Shown: positions 26,531-40,200 of the stretch, one piece after another
Layout: each line of letters begins with the position of its first letter
How positions within the stretch are numbered: position 1 is the first letter of the stretch
NCBI GenBank assembly: GCA_028554795.2
Contig: CM068838.1
Span: 92,090,974 to 92,154,973, forward strand
Direction: 5' to 3'
DNA: 64,000 nucleotides
Origin: Sinohyriopsis cumingii
Lineage: Eukaryota > Mollusca > Bivalvia > Unionida > Unionidae
Translations under genes and position numbers: made by a program
The notes under the pieces: model-generated
What the model saw: the letters and a program-made list of their open reading frames with translations, nothing else
Database searches by the model: none
Told to the model about the DNA's origin: nothing

Positions 26531-28638
26531 ATCACTATTGTGATGTAGATAAGAAACTTAATAGGCTCAGTGAATCTACGTAACCAACTGTGAAAAAAAT
26601 ATTTTATACCGGTATTTGTATTAACCGTACTGTTACCTCATCCCTTCAGGAAGCATGCATGTATTAATTTTGTAAAACAGCAGGACAAAAGTTTGGGAAA
26701 TATGGACCCATGAACCAGAACTTTGTATTGTCTATGGGGTATGATCATTAGATCCAATTAAGATACAGTGGTTTTGAAGTATACGAGAACTATAAACAAA
26801 TATAAAGTTTAAAGACACCTGTACCAGTAAACATCTGTAGATAAATAATTTGACCCTTCAACAGCAGAAAGTATTAATGACAACTGTGATGTTGGTCAGT
26901 TGGTTGTTAAAAGATGAGTGAACACATTATTGGCTATTTTACAAACAAGCAATGAAAGTGCCTCTTTCAAAAGGCACACAAAGGACATTGGTGGCCAGGA
27001 TGGGTACGGCACCTTGAAGTCTGACACTGAATGAACTGAACTACCATGACTCCCAGAAAATGATGACAGATGAGAAAAATTACAAAACCACTCATTAATT
27101 GTAAAAAGCTGTCCTTAATTTTAAAGCCTACAAAAAGAAGTGATATGTCATTTTCCTTCCGAGATATTGCGTGTGAAGGATGGATATTCATTTTCATATA
27201 CAAAGCACACACTTGAAGAAAGCAAGCAACTGATTGAAAGACAGGGCGAGAAAAATTAAATGTTACACAAAAATAGTATACTTAAAAGAATTCAAAAGTG
27301 AGCATTCAATTTTCTGATTTTATTATTAAATAGTATCAATTAGTAATATTCAGTTACGTTGGTATATTACCGAGTCATAACTTCTATACTGATTATCCAA
27401 TATACAAAATTCTTTTCCGGTGAGAGTAAAAAAACGTTGTTATCATTCTAGCGCTGATAAACAGATGAGTATCATTACTGTCTCGATAGAAAGATTCTGA
27501 CTCGAGGAAAGACACAGTTGTCAATTGTGAGCACTCTCTGAAACTACCAAAGTCAGCTTTCACTGCCAATCTAATTTACCTCCCCTGATACAAGTTTTCA
27601 TCAGTATTTGCTGGAATTCAAGCAGCTGTAATGGGATCCATGACCAATACCTGTGTCTAGAACGCAAACAAATATCCAAGATTTAAATCTGAATAATTTT
27701 TGTGAATATTTGACTGATATTCGAGTATTTGTTTGTTTACGCAAGTTTGACAGCATTTTATAACACCCACCCCCCCAAAAAAACGCTCCTTGTAAATAAT
27801 GTAATATACTAAAATTTGTTTTGGAAAGGAACAACACATAACCTGCTGAATGACCTGAAATTTAGATTATGCCGCACAAGGAAATCACAACGCTGAAATT
27901 CTGCATAGTCACATTTCTTGCAACATTGCCGTTTCTATTCATGATACTCTTGAAAAGATAACACATCCGATGGCAAGTTGATGAAGAACATGGCATAGGA
28001 TAGAGGTCATATCAAGGTTAACAAAGGCCTTTATGCATCAGTCAACCAGAACTCAAAATAACTGTTGTCCAACATTCGTTCAGGCAGGTACACTTGTAGT
28101 CAATCCCGCAAATTATTACCAATCCTATCCCCTATCATATAACCTTGTAAAGTTTATTCCGATATAGTTTTGCATTGGGTCTGTTATTCATGCTTTGAAG
28201 CCATTACTATGGAATTACCAATATGTTTAATACTGGACACCAATATTTTCATTATTTTCTTGAAAGTAAGTAATGTAAATGTTAGTTACATACCACTAAG
28301 TTGTACACGACTCTGAAACAGAATTGTTTATTTAAATTGCAGGGGTTGATCATTTGTTGTTGCACTAAGCTTGCTAGAGTTTTTTTGCTGTGCATTTATA
28401 AAAGGTCATAGGTAGCAACCTACATTCCAATTTGTGCAGGGAAGGGATTATTTCACTTTTTCTTTCATATTTATTTATTTAGAAATCATGAACTGTTTTC
28501 TTGGGAACCCCTCTTTACTCACAGAACCAAATGGTTTACACCCAAACTTTGCTGAGGTAGGAAACTAGTTCCCAGGTAACTGTCCAGGAAAGAGGTTACA
28601 TAACATTGTTTACAGAAGTCACAAAACCATCTCACACC

Positions 28639-28712
<74 letters not shown>

Positions 28713-29215
28713 TAAGAATAAGATATCAGTATCAATGATTTCGATTAAAACAATTATTTATGAGGTCTGAAATCGACTTTCCTATGTCATAGCAGTAAAC
28801 CAGAGTGTCTGATTTTAGCATTTTATAGTCCACCAAAAAGCCAGTCCTGCCGGACACAGCAGGTATATACCAGTAAGACATGTTCCAAAGGACTGCATCA
28901 ATATTGAGCAATAAACCTGGCCAAAGTGGAAAATGCTTGTACCGAGATTTAAAGATAAATATGAAAAATTATACTTGCATACATGTGATTTTTGGCTAGA
29001 ATCCTAAGAAATGTGTATGTCAAGACCCCTATAATATCACTGAACCAGATTTAGATGACATAGTTCACAGCACTGGAGTGTCAGCTGTCAATACATACCA
29101 AGTGGACAAAGGAAAAAGGATGGATTTGTTACCTTTAATAGAATTTACGAATATCCTATTCAAATATACTCAATGAATATTTGTTTAGGACAATTTGGTG
29201 TTCATTTCAGCTCTA
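26531..29215. other. Intergenic DNA, one (AT)n tract
   Basis: No supported gene. A pure (AT)n microsatellite occupies about 28642-28710. The rest is unremarkable AT-rich sequence without clear repeats or transposon ends. Confidence 0.6.
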
Positions 29216-29219
29216 CTCA

Positions 29220-29545
29220 CATGATGTCAAACACTGTGACATACAGAAATGCTTTATGATTTGTGTGAGTTTTACTGAGGTGCTTTATAATGGGATATAA
29301 GACCATATCCATGTTATATTAAGTACAATATTACACTGGTGCTTTATAATGGGATACATGACCATGCTGTGTTTTATCAGATACCATGTTATATTGAGTT
29401 ATTTTATAACGAGATCCATGACCATGCCTGTGTTGTACCAGGTACCATGTTATATTGAGTTGTTTTATAATGGGATTGTTGACCTAAACCCATGTTATAT
29501 TAGATACTGTGTTATACTGAGTTTTAAAAAAAGTGAGCTTTATTA
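29220..29545. repeat. Tandem repeat, ~60-bp unit
   Basis: About five units containing TTTTATAATGGGATACATGACC followed by CATGTTATATTGAGT. Any open frame across it is a by-product of the repeat. A related series at 30050-30560 has units with CATTATAATGCTGTCTTTTG and GCTATAGAGTAAACCACATT. Confidence 0.8.
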
Positions 29546-30727
29546 CTATAACCAGGGACTGGATTAAGGAAGTAATAAAAAAAAATATGATATCCTGTAA
29601 CACTGGGGTTAGCATATATAAACTTTAACACACTTGGCAATGAATTGCATACTAATGTGAATAATGTAATTCTTTCCTGACTTCAAGACTTTTTGGAGCT
29701 TAAAAATTGTACATACATTTTGTATGACCTCTAATATGAATTACAGTGATTTCAAGGGTACTAACTATGAAATTAAAAGATGTCATGAAAACTTTATGTA
29801 AATCTATCAACATATACAAAAATCTGTATTGAAAAAAATTCACCATCCTCTTCAAAGATAGTACATAATGAACTATTTAGGATTTCCATTATAATACCAA
29901 AACTAAGAATAATCAATAAATGCAGAAACATATTTATACACATTTTTGATGTGACAGTAGGCATGTTTGCATTAAGTAAATGTAAGAAGCTGACAAATCG
30001 TATTTTTATGAAAATATTTTCCACATATTTTACTCCCTCACTATAATTCCATCCATGGGAGCCATGGAGTATAGCACCTTATATTGAGATTGTGTTATAA
30101 TGGAGCACATGATGCATTATAACTCTGTTTATGGTAGCTATTTAGCATTCCACCATACAGTGAGACTGGCTCAAAATGAAGCACACAATATATTATACCA
30201 CTGTTTATGGTAACCAAAGAATATACTTCTATAATGAGATACTAGAAACATTACAACTATGCTTACGGCAGCTATAGAGTAAACCACATTAAATTGAGAG
30301 TGCCTTGAAGTACATGATGCATTATAATGCTATCTTTTGCAGCTATAGAGTAAACCACATTATACTGAGAGTGGCTTAGGTTGAAGTACATGATGCATTA
30401 TAACGCTGTCTTTTGCAGCTATAGAGTAAACCACATTATATTGAGAGTGCCTTGAAGTACATGATGCATTATAATGCTGTCTTTTGCAGCTATAGAGTAT
30501 ACCACCTTATATTGAGAATGCCTTATAATGAAGTATATGATAAATTATAACACTGTTTATGGTAGCTAGAATAAACAGCCTTATGATGAAATGGGATCCA
30601 TGACCGTAACTGCCTTAAAACAGGAACCATGTCCATGAATGGCATTATAATGAGGGAGTGCTGTATTGGAGACACACATATACACATACTATTGCTTACT
30701 GGATGCCAGTTACATGTATCCAATGCG

Positions 30728-30916
30728 GAGGGCCGGTGCCAGACCCGGCCAGACTATCTGGTGCCCTAGGCAAGGTTAGATTCTGGCGCCCCCCCTCCCC
30801 CCCGAAAATATCAATTTCAAGATTTATAAACAATATACTTTTTTTAAAAATGCACCCCCATGAAATCAGTGCCCTAGGCATCTGCCTAGTTTGCCTATAT
30901 GGTAGCGCCGGCCCTG
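30728..30916. mobile_element. hAT-type MITE with perfect 8-bp target duplication
   Basis: 189 bp beginning GAGGGCCGG and ending GCCGGCCCTG, inverted ends typical of hAT non-autonomous elements (first base mutated). CCAATGCG occurs directly on both sides (30720-30727 and 30917-30924). The inside is GC-rich with a run of C and carries no gene. Confidence 0.85.
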
Positions 30917-30949
30917 CCAATGCGATAGATGAATAAAAGTAAACTGACA

Positions 30950-33900
30950 TAAATCCAAAATCTGACCTTTTTGTGCAATTAAGATGTAATGAAATATTGG
31001 CATTTTCTGGGGAAAATTTCTGCTTTTACAACCTGACAAAATATTAAAGTTTATGCAACTCTTTAGTTGAAGAAAGTTTCAAAATTTGCCATGTAGTTGT
31101 AGAAATAAATTAAAAATTTCATCATGGTTGACTCAGAAGATAAAAACAAACATTTACAGCCAGAGACATGCAGTTTGTAAACTGTATCATCAATACCGCC
31201 AAAGTCATTGTGCAAAAGTAACGAAACCACTGTATGTCAAATACAAGCAGCATCTCGTCAAAGTACAGTACTGTCACATGTTGAAATCTGTGTAAAACAT
31301 CTGTAGTGAAAGAAACAAAATAAATTGCACTTGAAAAACTGCTTTCCGTTTATTAGCACTTATGGAAAATGCTAAATTCTACAAAAATGCAATAACGACT
31401 GCTTTCCATCAATTTTAATTACCAGCAATGATGTACTCATGTGCATTTTTAATGTGAACTTTGTGAGTAGAATGAATTTCAAGTCTAGCATGCAGACAGC
31501 AGTGCTAATGAATCGGGATTGCAATCATGTGCAGTATTTAAAAGAAACTTCATCCTTTAAGATGGAGGACTTTGTGAATATTAGTTCAGATGAATGCAGA
31601 ATATTGAAAAACAAACAAAATCAACAATAAAAACAACAACAAAAAAAAACGTTTTCCTATCTGACAAATCCTGATTTCGCAGAGACTCTCTAGAGGTTGA
31701 AAATGTTTTGAACAAGTGGCAGACAAGAATTACTACAACAGATGAAATATAGCTCATTTACAATTCCCCTCCACCAACAGATTTTCCAAATCCTTGACAA
31801 AACTTCTGACATTTTGAGACAACTTTCCATTAGATGATGCTCCTAATGAACCATTCAAGATGGATCCATCTGCAAACTTCACTTACCTATCTCGTAATAT
31901 TCCAGTAGCTCTGGTTCTATGCAGCCAGTCTGGACTAATCCAAACAACAAACAACACAGACCCTGATCTGCAGGTGCATTGCGAGGTAGGACAATAACTG
32001 TGCAGTCTCCAAGGAACTTGTACCCTGTTTGAAGACATGCTCAATGGACAACATGACTGCTTACTTATTTCTTAAAAAGTGTAACCATAATTAAACTGAC
32101 CCTGTTTTTGCATGAGATGCAGTAGAAAACAACGTTACTACAGCTTCAGATATGCTTATCGATAAAAAGGGAATTAAATATGGCTAACATTCACCTATTT
32201 CAATTAAAAATCATGCTGAAATGTGATAATTTCCTAATTATAGTCTAATTTTTGTAGCTTAATTTGCAATGAATGATGTTACATGTTTAATTGTCTTCTT
32301 TTATCTTTGAAACAAATGTACATTAAATTGTAAAATCTGTGACTTTCTCTCATACTGTATGGTCTTGCATGTTAACATCTTTTCAGGACAACTAGCCTTT
32401 ACCTGAAAAGTTTTTTTTCATACTTCTAAATAAAGGCTAATATGCCACATAGCTACTATTTTGGTGGATCAAATTTTGTGATTATGTCAACAATGCAGAG
32501 TTTTTAATATTGCTAATTTATGATCTTGTGATCACAGACACTAGGGAATTTTTAACACTGTAGAATATTCTCCCTGTACAAAAACGTGTCATGTTAGCAT
32601 GCGTTTAATTATACTGCTGTTTTTTTTATATGCAGTGTATTTGAGCATATTATGCATAAGCAAATTGGTCACACTGCGACATTTATAATGCATTCAAATT
32701 ATGCCAAATATTTTCATTTCAAGCATTTAGCCTGAGGTTATCAGTGTATGGCAACTGCTTTATTCACAGCCCATGTTTTATAATGGCACACTCGATCAAT
32801 ACAAACTATGTTAACAATGTTATTCCAGCTGTTCCATGTATATTTGAGATGATAATCCTTGGTACTTTGTGAGAACACTCACTTGAATATCACCATGTAA
32901 TTAAACACACACTATATTATTCCTGGTCACTTTGATGCATTCTCAAAGACATCAATAATATCCTGATAATTAAGGTTCAGTCTGGTATCGAAAATTTTTG
33001 TTTTGCATTATTCCCGAAATATACTACTAATTTTTAAAAAATATCAGGTAGTTCCAAAGCAGGGAGCAAAAGGGAATTTCCTAATGGTTCTGAAGTACAG
33101 TCTGGGGCCTATGGAATTATGAAAATTTACACACAAGCTCAACGTAGAATTTTTGGAATAAAAAGAGAGAATAACAATGCCTGGTTATTAGTGAGCTAAG
33201 CACATTACATTTGAATGCTGTACAGCAACTGATAAGCATCAGAAAGGCTGAACTGTCATACAGCAGTTGAGTTGAATTGTTATCAGTCAGTTTAACTAAG
33301 CACTGGAAAGGTTGAATTGTCCTAAAGCAGCTTTTAAACACAGCAAGGATTGAATTGTCCTAAAGCAGTATTTAGACATGGTGAGGACTGAATTGTCCTG
33401 AAGGAGCTCATAAGCTGACTGGGAGGGCTGAACTGTCTTATAGCAGCTGGTAAGCACTGGGAAGAATTAACTATCATAGGGGAGGTACTGAGTAATGTCA
33501 AAAATCCTATGGATTGTCCTGTTGACTTTGAATTTGTTCTTTACTGCTACAGGGTAAGATAATTTAATGGGACAAATTAATGTCCATAATTTGCACTGAT
33601 TATTTCACTGTGTTGTGGTAGCAATGGCCACTGGTTGTAAAAAAACATTAAATATGCACCAATTAAAGTGCCTTTACAGCCATGCTGTAAACAACAACAA
33701 AGAAAAAACAACTCTGCCACAAAAGGTATGAGTTGTGAAAATATCATCCCGATGGGATATTACCCCAAAATACCCATACCCCCAAAACCTCCATCATAAA
33801 ATAAACTTGCAATCAGATTATAATTAAACATGAGCATGAAATATTTGAATATTAGCCATTCTTTAACATGTACATTTCTAATGAACATGAGATTTCAAAT

Positions 33901-34218
33901 TAGTAACTTTGATAAGCACATGAATATCATTATCACAGGCATATTAAAATAAACAGTATGTATATAGAAAGTCTTTACATGGAATCTGATTACAAAAAGC
34001 AAGGAAAATTATCTATTGCCTGTAGACTGGGTAACAGTTCTCATTAAGATTCCTTGCAGTTTCATTCAGAAATGTGAAATGAATGCTGGATAACCAGTCT
34101 GTTACTAAGTCATCTGGAATCAGATCTTGTTGACCTGACTAATCACACTCCTATCCTGCACTCCTGGATTTGAATAGTCAGCACTTTGAGACAATCTGTT
34201 GTCTCATCTGCACTAGGC
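30950..34218. other. Intergenic DNA with dispersed and degenerate repeats
   Basis: No coding sequence supported. About 31890-32000 holds a copy of the dispersed element also present at 48.2 and 63.7 kb (shared ACAGACCCTGATCTGC). About 33200-33475 carries a diverged ~45-bp tandem repeat with TTGAATTGTCCTAAAGCAG. The region presumably includes the 3' UTR of the exchange-factor gene at its right end. Confidence 0.55.
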
Positions 34219-34228
34219 TCACACCTCA
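34219..34228 (-). CDS. PLEKHG5: Terminal micro-exon coding Glu-Val-stop
   Basis: A strong acceptor (CTTTTTTTCAG on the minus strand) is followed by T GAG GTG TGA. Joined in phase 2 to the AG left by the 41604-40553 exon, it gives Ser-Glu-Val-stop. Only 10 nt are coding; the rest of the exon is 3' UTR. The call rests on phase, acceptor strength and the PDZ-ligand logic; no transcript was seen. Confidence 0.6.
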
Positions 34229-37200
34229 CTGAAAAAAAGACAAAGTATATTAAATTTTCAATTAAAATAAACTAAATATTAAATCAAAATAAAATGTGAA
34301 TTGTGAAAAATCACTATAAATAAATAAAAGGTGTATATTCTGTTGTGAAATCTATATTATCAGGACTGGTTAAATTTCTAATTTAACCAAATTCATAGTA
34401 AAGGAAATCTATTTTGTCCATTCTTTTTCTATATAAATATATATGTAGGTATGCATGCACATGTGTAGGTATGTGTAGTTTAACTGCACAATTCTGGATA
34501 TAGCGTAAAGAAAAAGGTTGAAAAAATGTAAACATGAGATATTTAGGAAGATAAATCATTTTGAATAAAGTAAACAATTATTCCAAAGATAAGAGATATT
34601 CATTAAGATGTTTAAATTCTTTCAAAGGTATATAAAATAAACAAATAAAGGTAAAAACAAATAGAATTGTAAAGATAGAGAACAAAAGTAAATCTGATGA
34701 TCTCATTAGTCATTAGGTCTTAATCATTCTCATAATCATTGCAAGATAACAAATTTCAATCCACAGTAAAGATCAAAAGTACTAGGATTAGAAAGCACAC
34801 GTTTTTGAGAATTTATATAGAAAACAGAAACTACTGTGATACATGTTTGGTTTGGCATCTTACAGGAAAACAATACCAGTTGCTTATTTTGAGCCATGGC
34901 AACTGAAGTAAACTGCCTTGCCCAAGATAACACCAAAGAAAGCCGATCAGACTGAAGTTTTTTAAGTCCACATCATTTTTGTTGCAAGTCCAGTATGGTA
35001 ACAAGTCAGAAAATATGCCTCCTTCCTACATTATTTGCCTCTTATAACATTCAGGGGAGTTCATCAAATCTATTGCACATGCCCAAGTACATGGGGTTGT
35101 ATACAGGGAACGTTGGAAGCATGTGATGGTATTTTAGTTCTAAACGGACAGCAAGTGGCAACCTCTATTTTCTGTTTACTGTCAGAAACAAGCAAAGTTC
35201 AAACAGATGTTAACTAGTGTTTGTAAGCTGGTAGTCAGAGATCAAGTTCAAACAGATGTTAGAGTTTTGTAAGCTAGTAGTTAAGAGATCAAGTTCAAAT
35301 ATATGTTAGTGTTTTGTAAGCTGGTAGTCAGGACATATAGTTCAAACAGATGTTAGTGTTTGTAAGCTGGTAGCTAGAGATAAAGTTCAAACAGATGTCA
35401 ATGTTTGTAAGCTGGTAGTCAGAGATCAAGTTCAAACAAATGGTAGTGTTTGTAAGCTGGTAGTTAGAGATCAAGTTTAAACAGATGTCAGTGATTTGTA
35501 AGCTGGTAGTCAGAGATCAAGTTCAAACAGATGTTAGTTTCCAAGCTGGTAGTAAATCAGAGACAGTTCATACAGACGTTAGTGTTTGTAAGCTGTTAGT
35601 AGTCATAGTACAAATCAATTGTTCTGTTGATATGAGACCATGAAAGATGCTAGATATCTGTGGCACAAGTCAGTATTTGCTTGGTATTGGTCGCTAATGT
35701 TAAATCATTATTTTCATGAGTTACTATTTTTTGTGGAATTAGTTGGTGCCATAAACTGGAAATTTAAAATCTATTGAACAGTTATCCTTCTGTGAAAAAA
35801 ATGCAACCCTTCCTCAAGCTGGACCCCTTACTCAAATTTAAGTACCAATCAAGCTACAATTCTGTAAAAAGCCACAACAATATCAAAATAAATAAATGAA
35901 TTCACAGTAACCTGTGAAAATAGGTCACAGCAATCCAATATTGGTATATGATCCACTTTCTTTTCAATATGCATCTTCAGTGGTACTTAGGAGACAACAA
36001 GTATAAAGTGCTCAAAGTCAGAAACAGACACAGTTTGTTTCAGTGACATTTATAAAGTTCTAGAAACTAAGTCACATTTTGTCATGTACCGTAATTGTCA
36101 ACAATGTGCAATAACTATCTTTAAGGTACTGCTAATGTCTGTAATATACAATAAATGTCTTTAATATATTTTTGAATGTAGGTCTCTGTAATACACTGTA
36201 ATTGTCTGTAAATTACACCATAACTGTAAATGTCTATGATATACTGTAAATGTTTGTAATACACCCTAAATTTAACTGTCTATATTGTAACTGTCTGTGA
36301 TATACTGTAACTGTCTGTAATATACCCTAAATTTAACTGTCTATATTGTAACTGTCTGTGATATACTATAAATGTCTGTAATATACCCTAAATTTAACTG
36401 TCTATATTGTAACTGTCTGTGATATACTGTAAATGTCTGTAATATACCCTAAATTTAACTGTCTATATTGTAACTGTCTGTGATATACTGTAAATGTCTG
36501 TAATATACCCTAAATTTAACTGTCTATATTGTAACTGTTTGTGATATACTGTAAATGTCTGTAATACACCCTAAATTTAACTGTCTATTTTGTCACTGTC
36601 TGTGATATACTGTAAATGTCTATAATATACCCTAAATTTAACTGTCTATATTGTAACTGTCTGTGATATACTGTAAATGTCTGTAATATACCCTAAATTT
36701 AACTGTCTATATTGTAACTGTCTGTGATATACTGTAAATGTCTGTAATATACCCTAAATTTAACTGTCTATATTGTAACTGTCTGTGATATACTGTAAAT
36801 GTCTGTAATATACCCTAAATTTAACTGTCTATATTTTAACTGTCTGTGATATACTGTAAATGTCTGTAATATACCCTAAATTTAACTGTCTATATTGTAA
36901 CTGTCTGTGATATACTGTAAATGTCTATAATATACCCTAAATTTAATTGTCTATAACTGTCTGTGATATACTGTAAATGTCTGTAATATACCCTAAATTT
37001 AACTGTCTATTTTGTCACTGTCTGTGATATACTGTAAATGTCTATAATATACCCTAAATTTAACTGTCTATTTTGTCACTGTCTGTGATATACTGTAAAT
37101 GTCTGTAATATACCCTAAATTTAACTGTCTATTTTGTCACTGTCTGTGATATACTGTAAATGTCTGTAATATACCCTAAATTTAACTGTCTATATTCTAA

Positions 37201-40200
37201 CTTTCAATGATATACCATAACTGTATATAATATGCCATAACTACTGATAATACATGGTCACTATGTATTTGTGTTGTACTGTAGTTATTTGTAATGTTCT
37301 GTAGTTACTTATAATGTACTGCAGTTGTCTGTAATACACCATACGTGTATATATTATCCTGTAATACACCATACGTGTATATATTATCCTGTAATACACC
37401 ATGCGTGTATATATTATCCTGTAATACACCATACATGTATATATTATCCTGTAATCCTGTAATACACCATACGTGTATATATTATCCTGTAACACACCAT
37501 ACGTGTATACATATCCTGTAAGTGTAATTTTTCATACACATTATTACATGCATATTTTAAAGTGTAGGTATCAGATTGAGCCCATGCATGAACTTCTGAA
37601 AAGAGAGTATTTAATATTTAGCAATAGAAATAACTCCATCAACCTTCACAAGGCCCAACCATGGATACTTGTACAACACAATGAAGTTATTGCTGCATGA
37701 AATATAGTTAAAGGTAACCTACTTTTGGCAAGTGGCTATTTTATCCAAAACGATGTACCCATGAGCTGAGTTACATGACTCCCTAACCAACAGTACAGTA
37801 AAAACTGAAGTAAATAACTTAATCCAAATCAGGGAGAGTGAAATGAAGGTTGCACTGACCTACTTTTAGTAAACTGATCTTGTATACATTTAGACATATC
37901 CATATATCAGGACTCCATCTATGTGGGCAACTGTACAGGATAAAATGACCACATCTGACGTATCCATATATCTCAGCTCTATGGTCATCTGTGCTAGAAA
38001 AACCAATTACATCTGGATATATCTAAACATGACAACTGTTGTCATCTGTGCAGGAAAAACAAATTACATCAATTCTGGACATATCCATACATGACAACTC
38101 TGAGGTCATCTGTACTAGAAAATTCAATTACATCTGGACATATCCATACATGACAACTCTGAGGTCATCTGTGCTAGAAAATCCAATTTCATCTGGACAT
38201 ATCCATACATGAAAACTCTAAGGTCATCTGCACTAGAAAATCCAACTAGAAAATCCAATTACATCTGGACATATCCATACATGACAACTCTGAGGTCATC
38301 TGTACTAGAAAATCCAATTTTATCTGGACATATCCATACATGACAACTGTGAGGTCATCTGTACTAGAAAATCCAATTACATCTGGACATATCCATACAT
38401 GACAACTCTGAGGTCATCTGTACTAGAAAATCCAGTTACATCTGGACATACCCATATCATTTAAGTTTTAAAAAAATAAAAAAAAATTCACCATCAAACT
38501 TAATCCTGAATGCTATGTGCTATCACTGGGAGAACAATTTTTTTAAAAAGAAATCATCTTGACCCATAACCCCTTTGGGATGGCCCATGACCCATTGGGA
38601 TGATCCATAGACCCTTTAAGATGACACATGACCCATTGGAATGACCCATGACCCTTTAGGATGACACATGACCCATTGGGATGATCCATAGACCCTTTTG
38701 GATGAATGCAAGTGTAAATTAAGCTATATTCCATAATCTGAAGAATGTGAAATTAAAAGATATGAAAATAGAAAAAAGGTAAATGAAAGATCTCTAATAT
38801 ATGTACTGAGATTAATCTAGGTTGTGGACATCTTTATAGATGGATATACATCAGTGACATATTTATAGATGGATAGACACCAGTGGACATATTTATAGAT
38901 GGATATACACCAGAGGACATATTTATAGATGGATAGACACCAGTGGACATATTTATAGATGGATATACATCAGTGGACATATTTATAGATGGATATACAT
39001 CAGTGACATATTTATAGATGGATAGACACCAGTGGACATATTTATAGATGGATAGACACCAGTGGACATATTTATAGATGGATATACATCAGTGGACATA
39101 TTTATAGATGGATATACATCACTGACATATTTATAGATGGATAGACACCAGTGGACATATTTATAGATGGATATACATCAGTGGACATATTTATAGATGG
39201 ATATATATCAGTGACCTATTCATTGATGGATAGATATTAGTGGACATATTTAAAGATGGACATACTTAGTGGACATATCTATAGATAGACATCAGTGGAC
39301 ATATCTATAGATGGATAGACATCAGGGCTTGAAATTGATTCTACCAAGTTAGCATTTTCTTTGACACAATTATGATATCCTAGGAAATTGCTAGAGAAAA
39401 AAATAACTAGAATTTCTTTCAAGCGATATTTTGTATTTAAATTTCAACTGAATTAATGTAAATCATTTACACAGAAACCATCAATAAAGCACAATACTTT
39501 GGTAGTGTGTTGAAATGTTTGTTTCAAATACAAAATATCCTGATTTTTGCAATCCAAAAATATTAAAACTGCCAAAATGGAGCTCATACAGAAGAAAGTT
39601 AATTTCAAACCCAAGACATATGAAAGGACACTACACTAACGCTACAAGAGTCACTAAGCATAACTTTTGGTAAGGTAGGCTATACCAAAATTAATTGCTT
39701 TTTTCTAAGGCTAGGTAAATTTGCAAAATGTTTCTATGAAAGTTCTGTGCCAAAACTAATTTTCATGGCTGGGTGTTGTCTGAAATATGACATGGAGAGA
39801 CACTTGTTTTAAGAGACCACAAGTCATTTATGACTTGTGCATTAACAAGAGGCCAAAGTGTAACCAAAAACTGCTCATCTGGCTGATATTTGTCCAATAG
39901 CCAAATACAAGATATATGAATTGGAAGGATGCTTTCTGTAAAAAAAATTTCAATTATGTTGTTCACTTCACTGCCGTTGATGCTTTCTGTCAAAGTTGAT
40001 CAGATGCTGCCAAAGTTTTTTGTGCTCATGTTGTTTTTCTACTTTTGTAAATGTGGCCACATCTGATGGAAGACTGGCATTACTAATATTAATTTAAAAA
40101 GACCTTCAAGCAAGAATACTTTCTGTCAAATTTAGTCCATTCTTTTAAGTGATTTTTGGACAATGGTTTAAATTTTTTTTAAATTTTTAGCAATTTAGGC

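Noticed and set aside
26967-27837. Short minus-strand open frames between the Polinton and the exchange-factor gene
   Set aside because: No splice context, domain or conserved composition; expected by chance.
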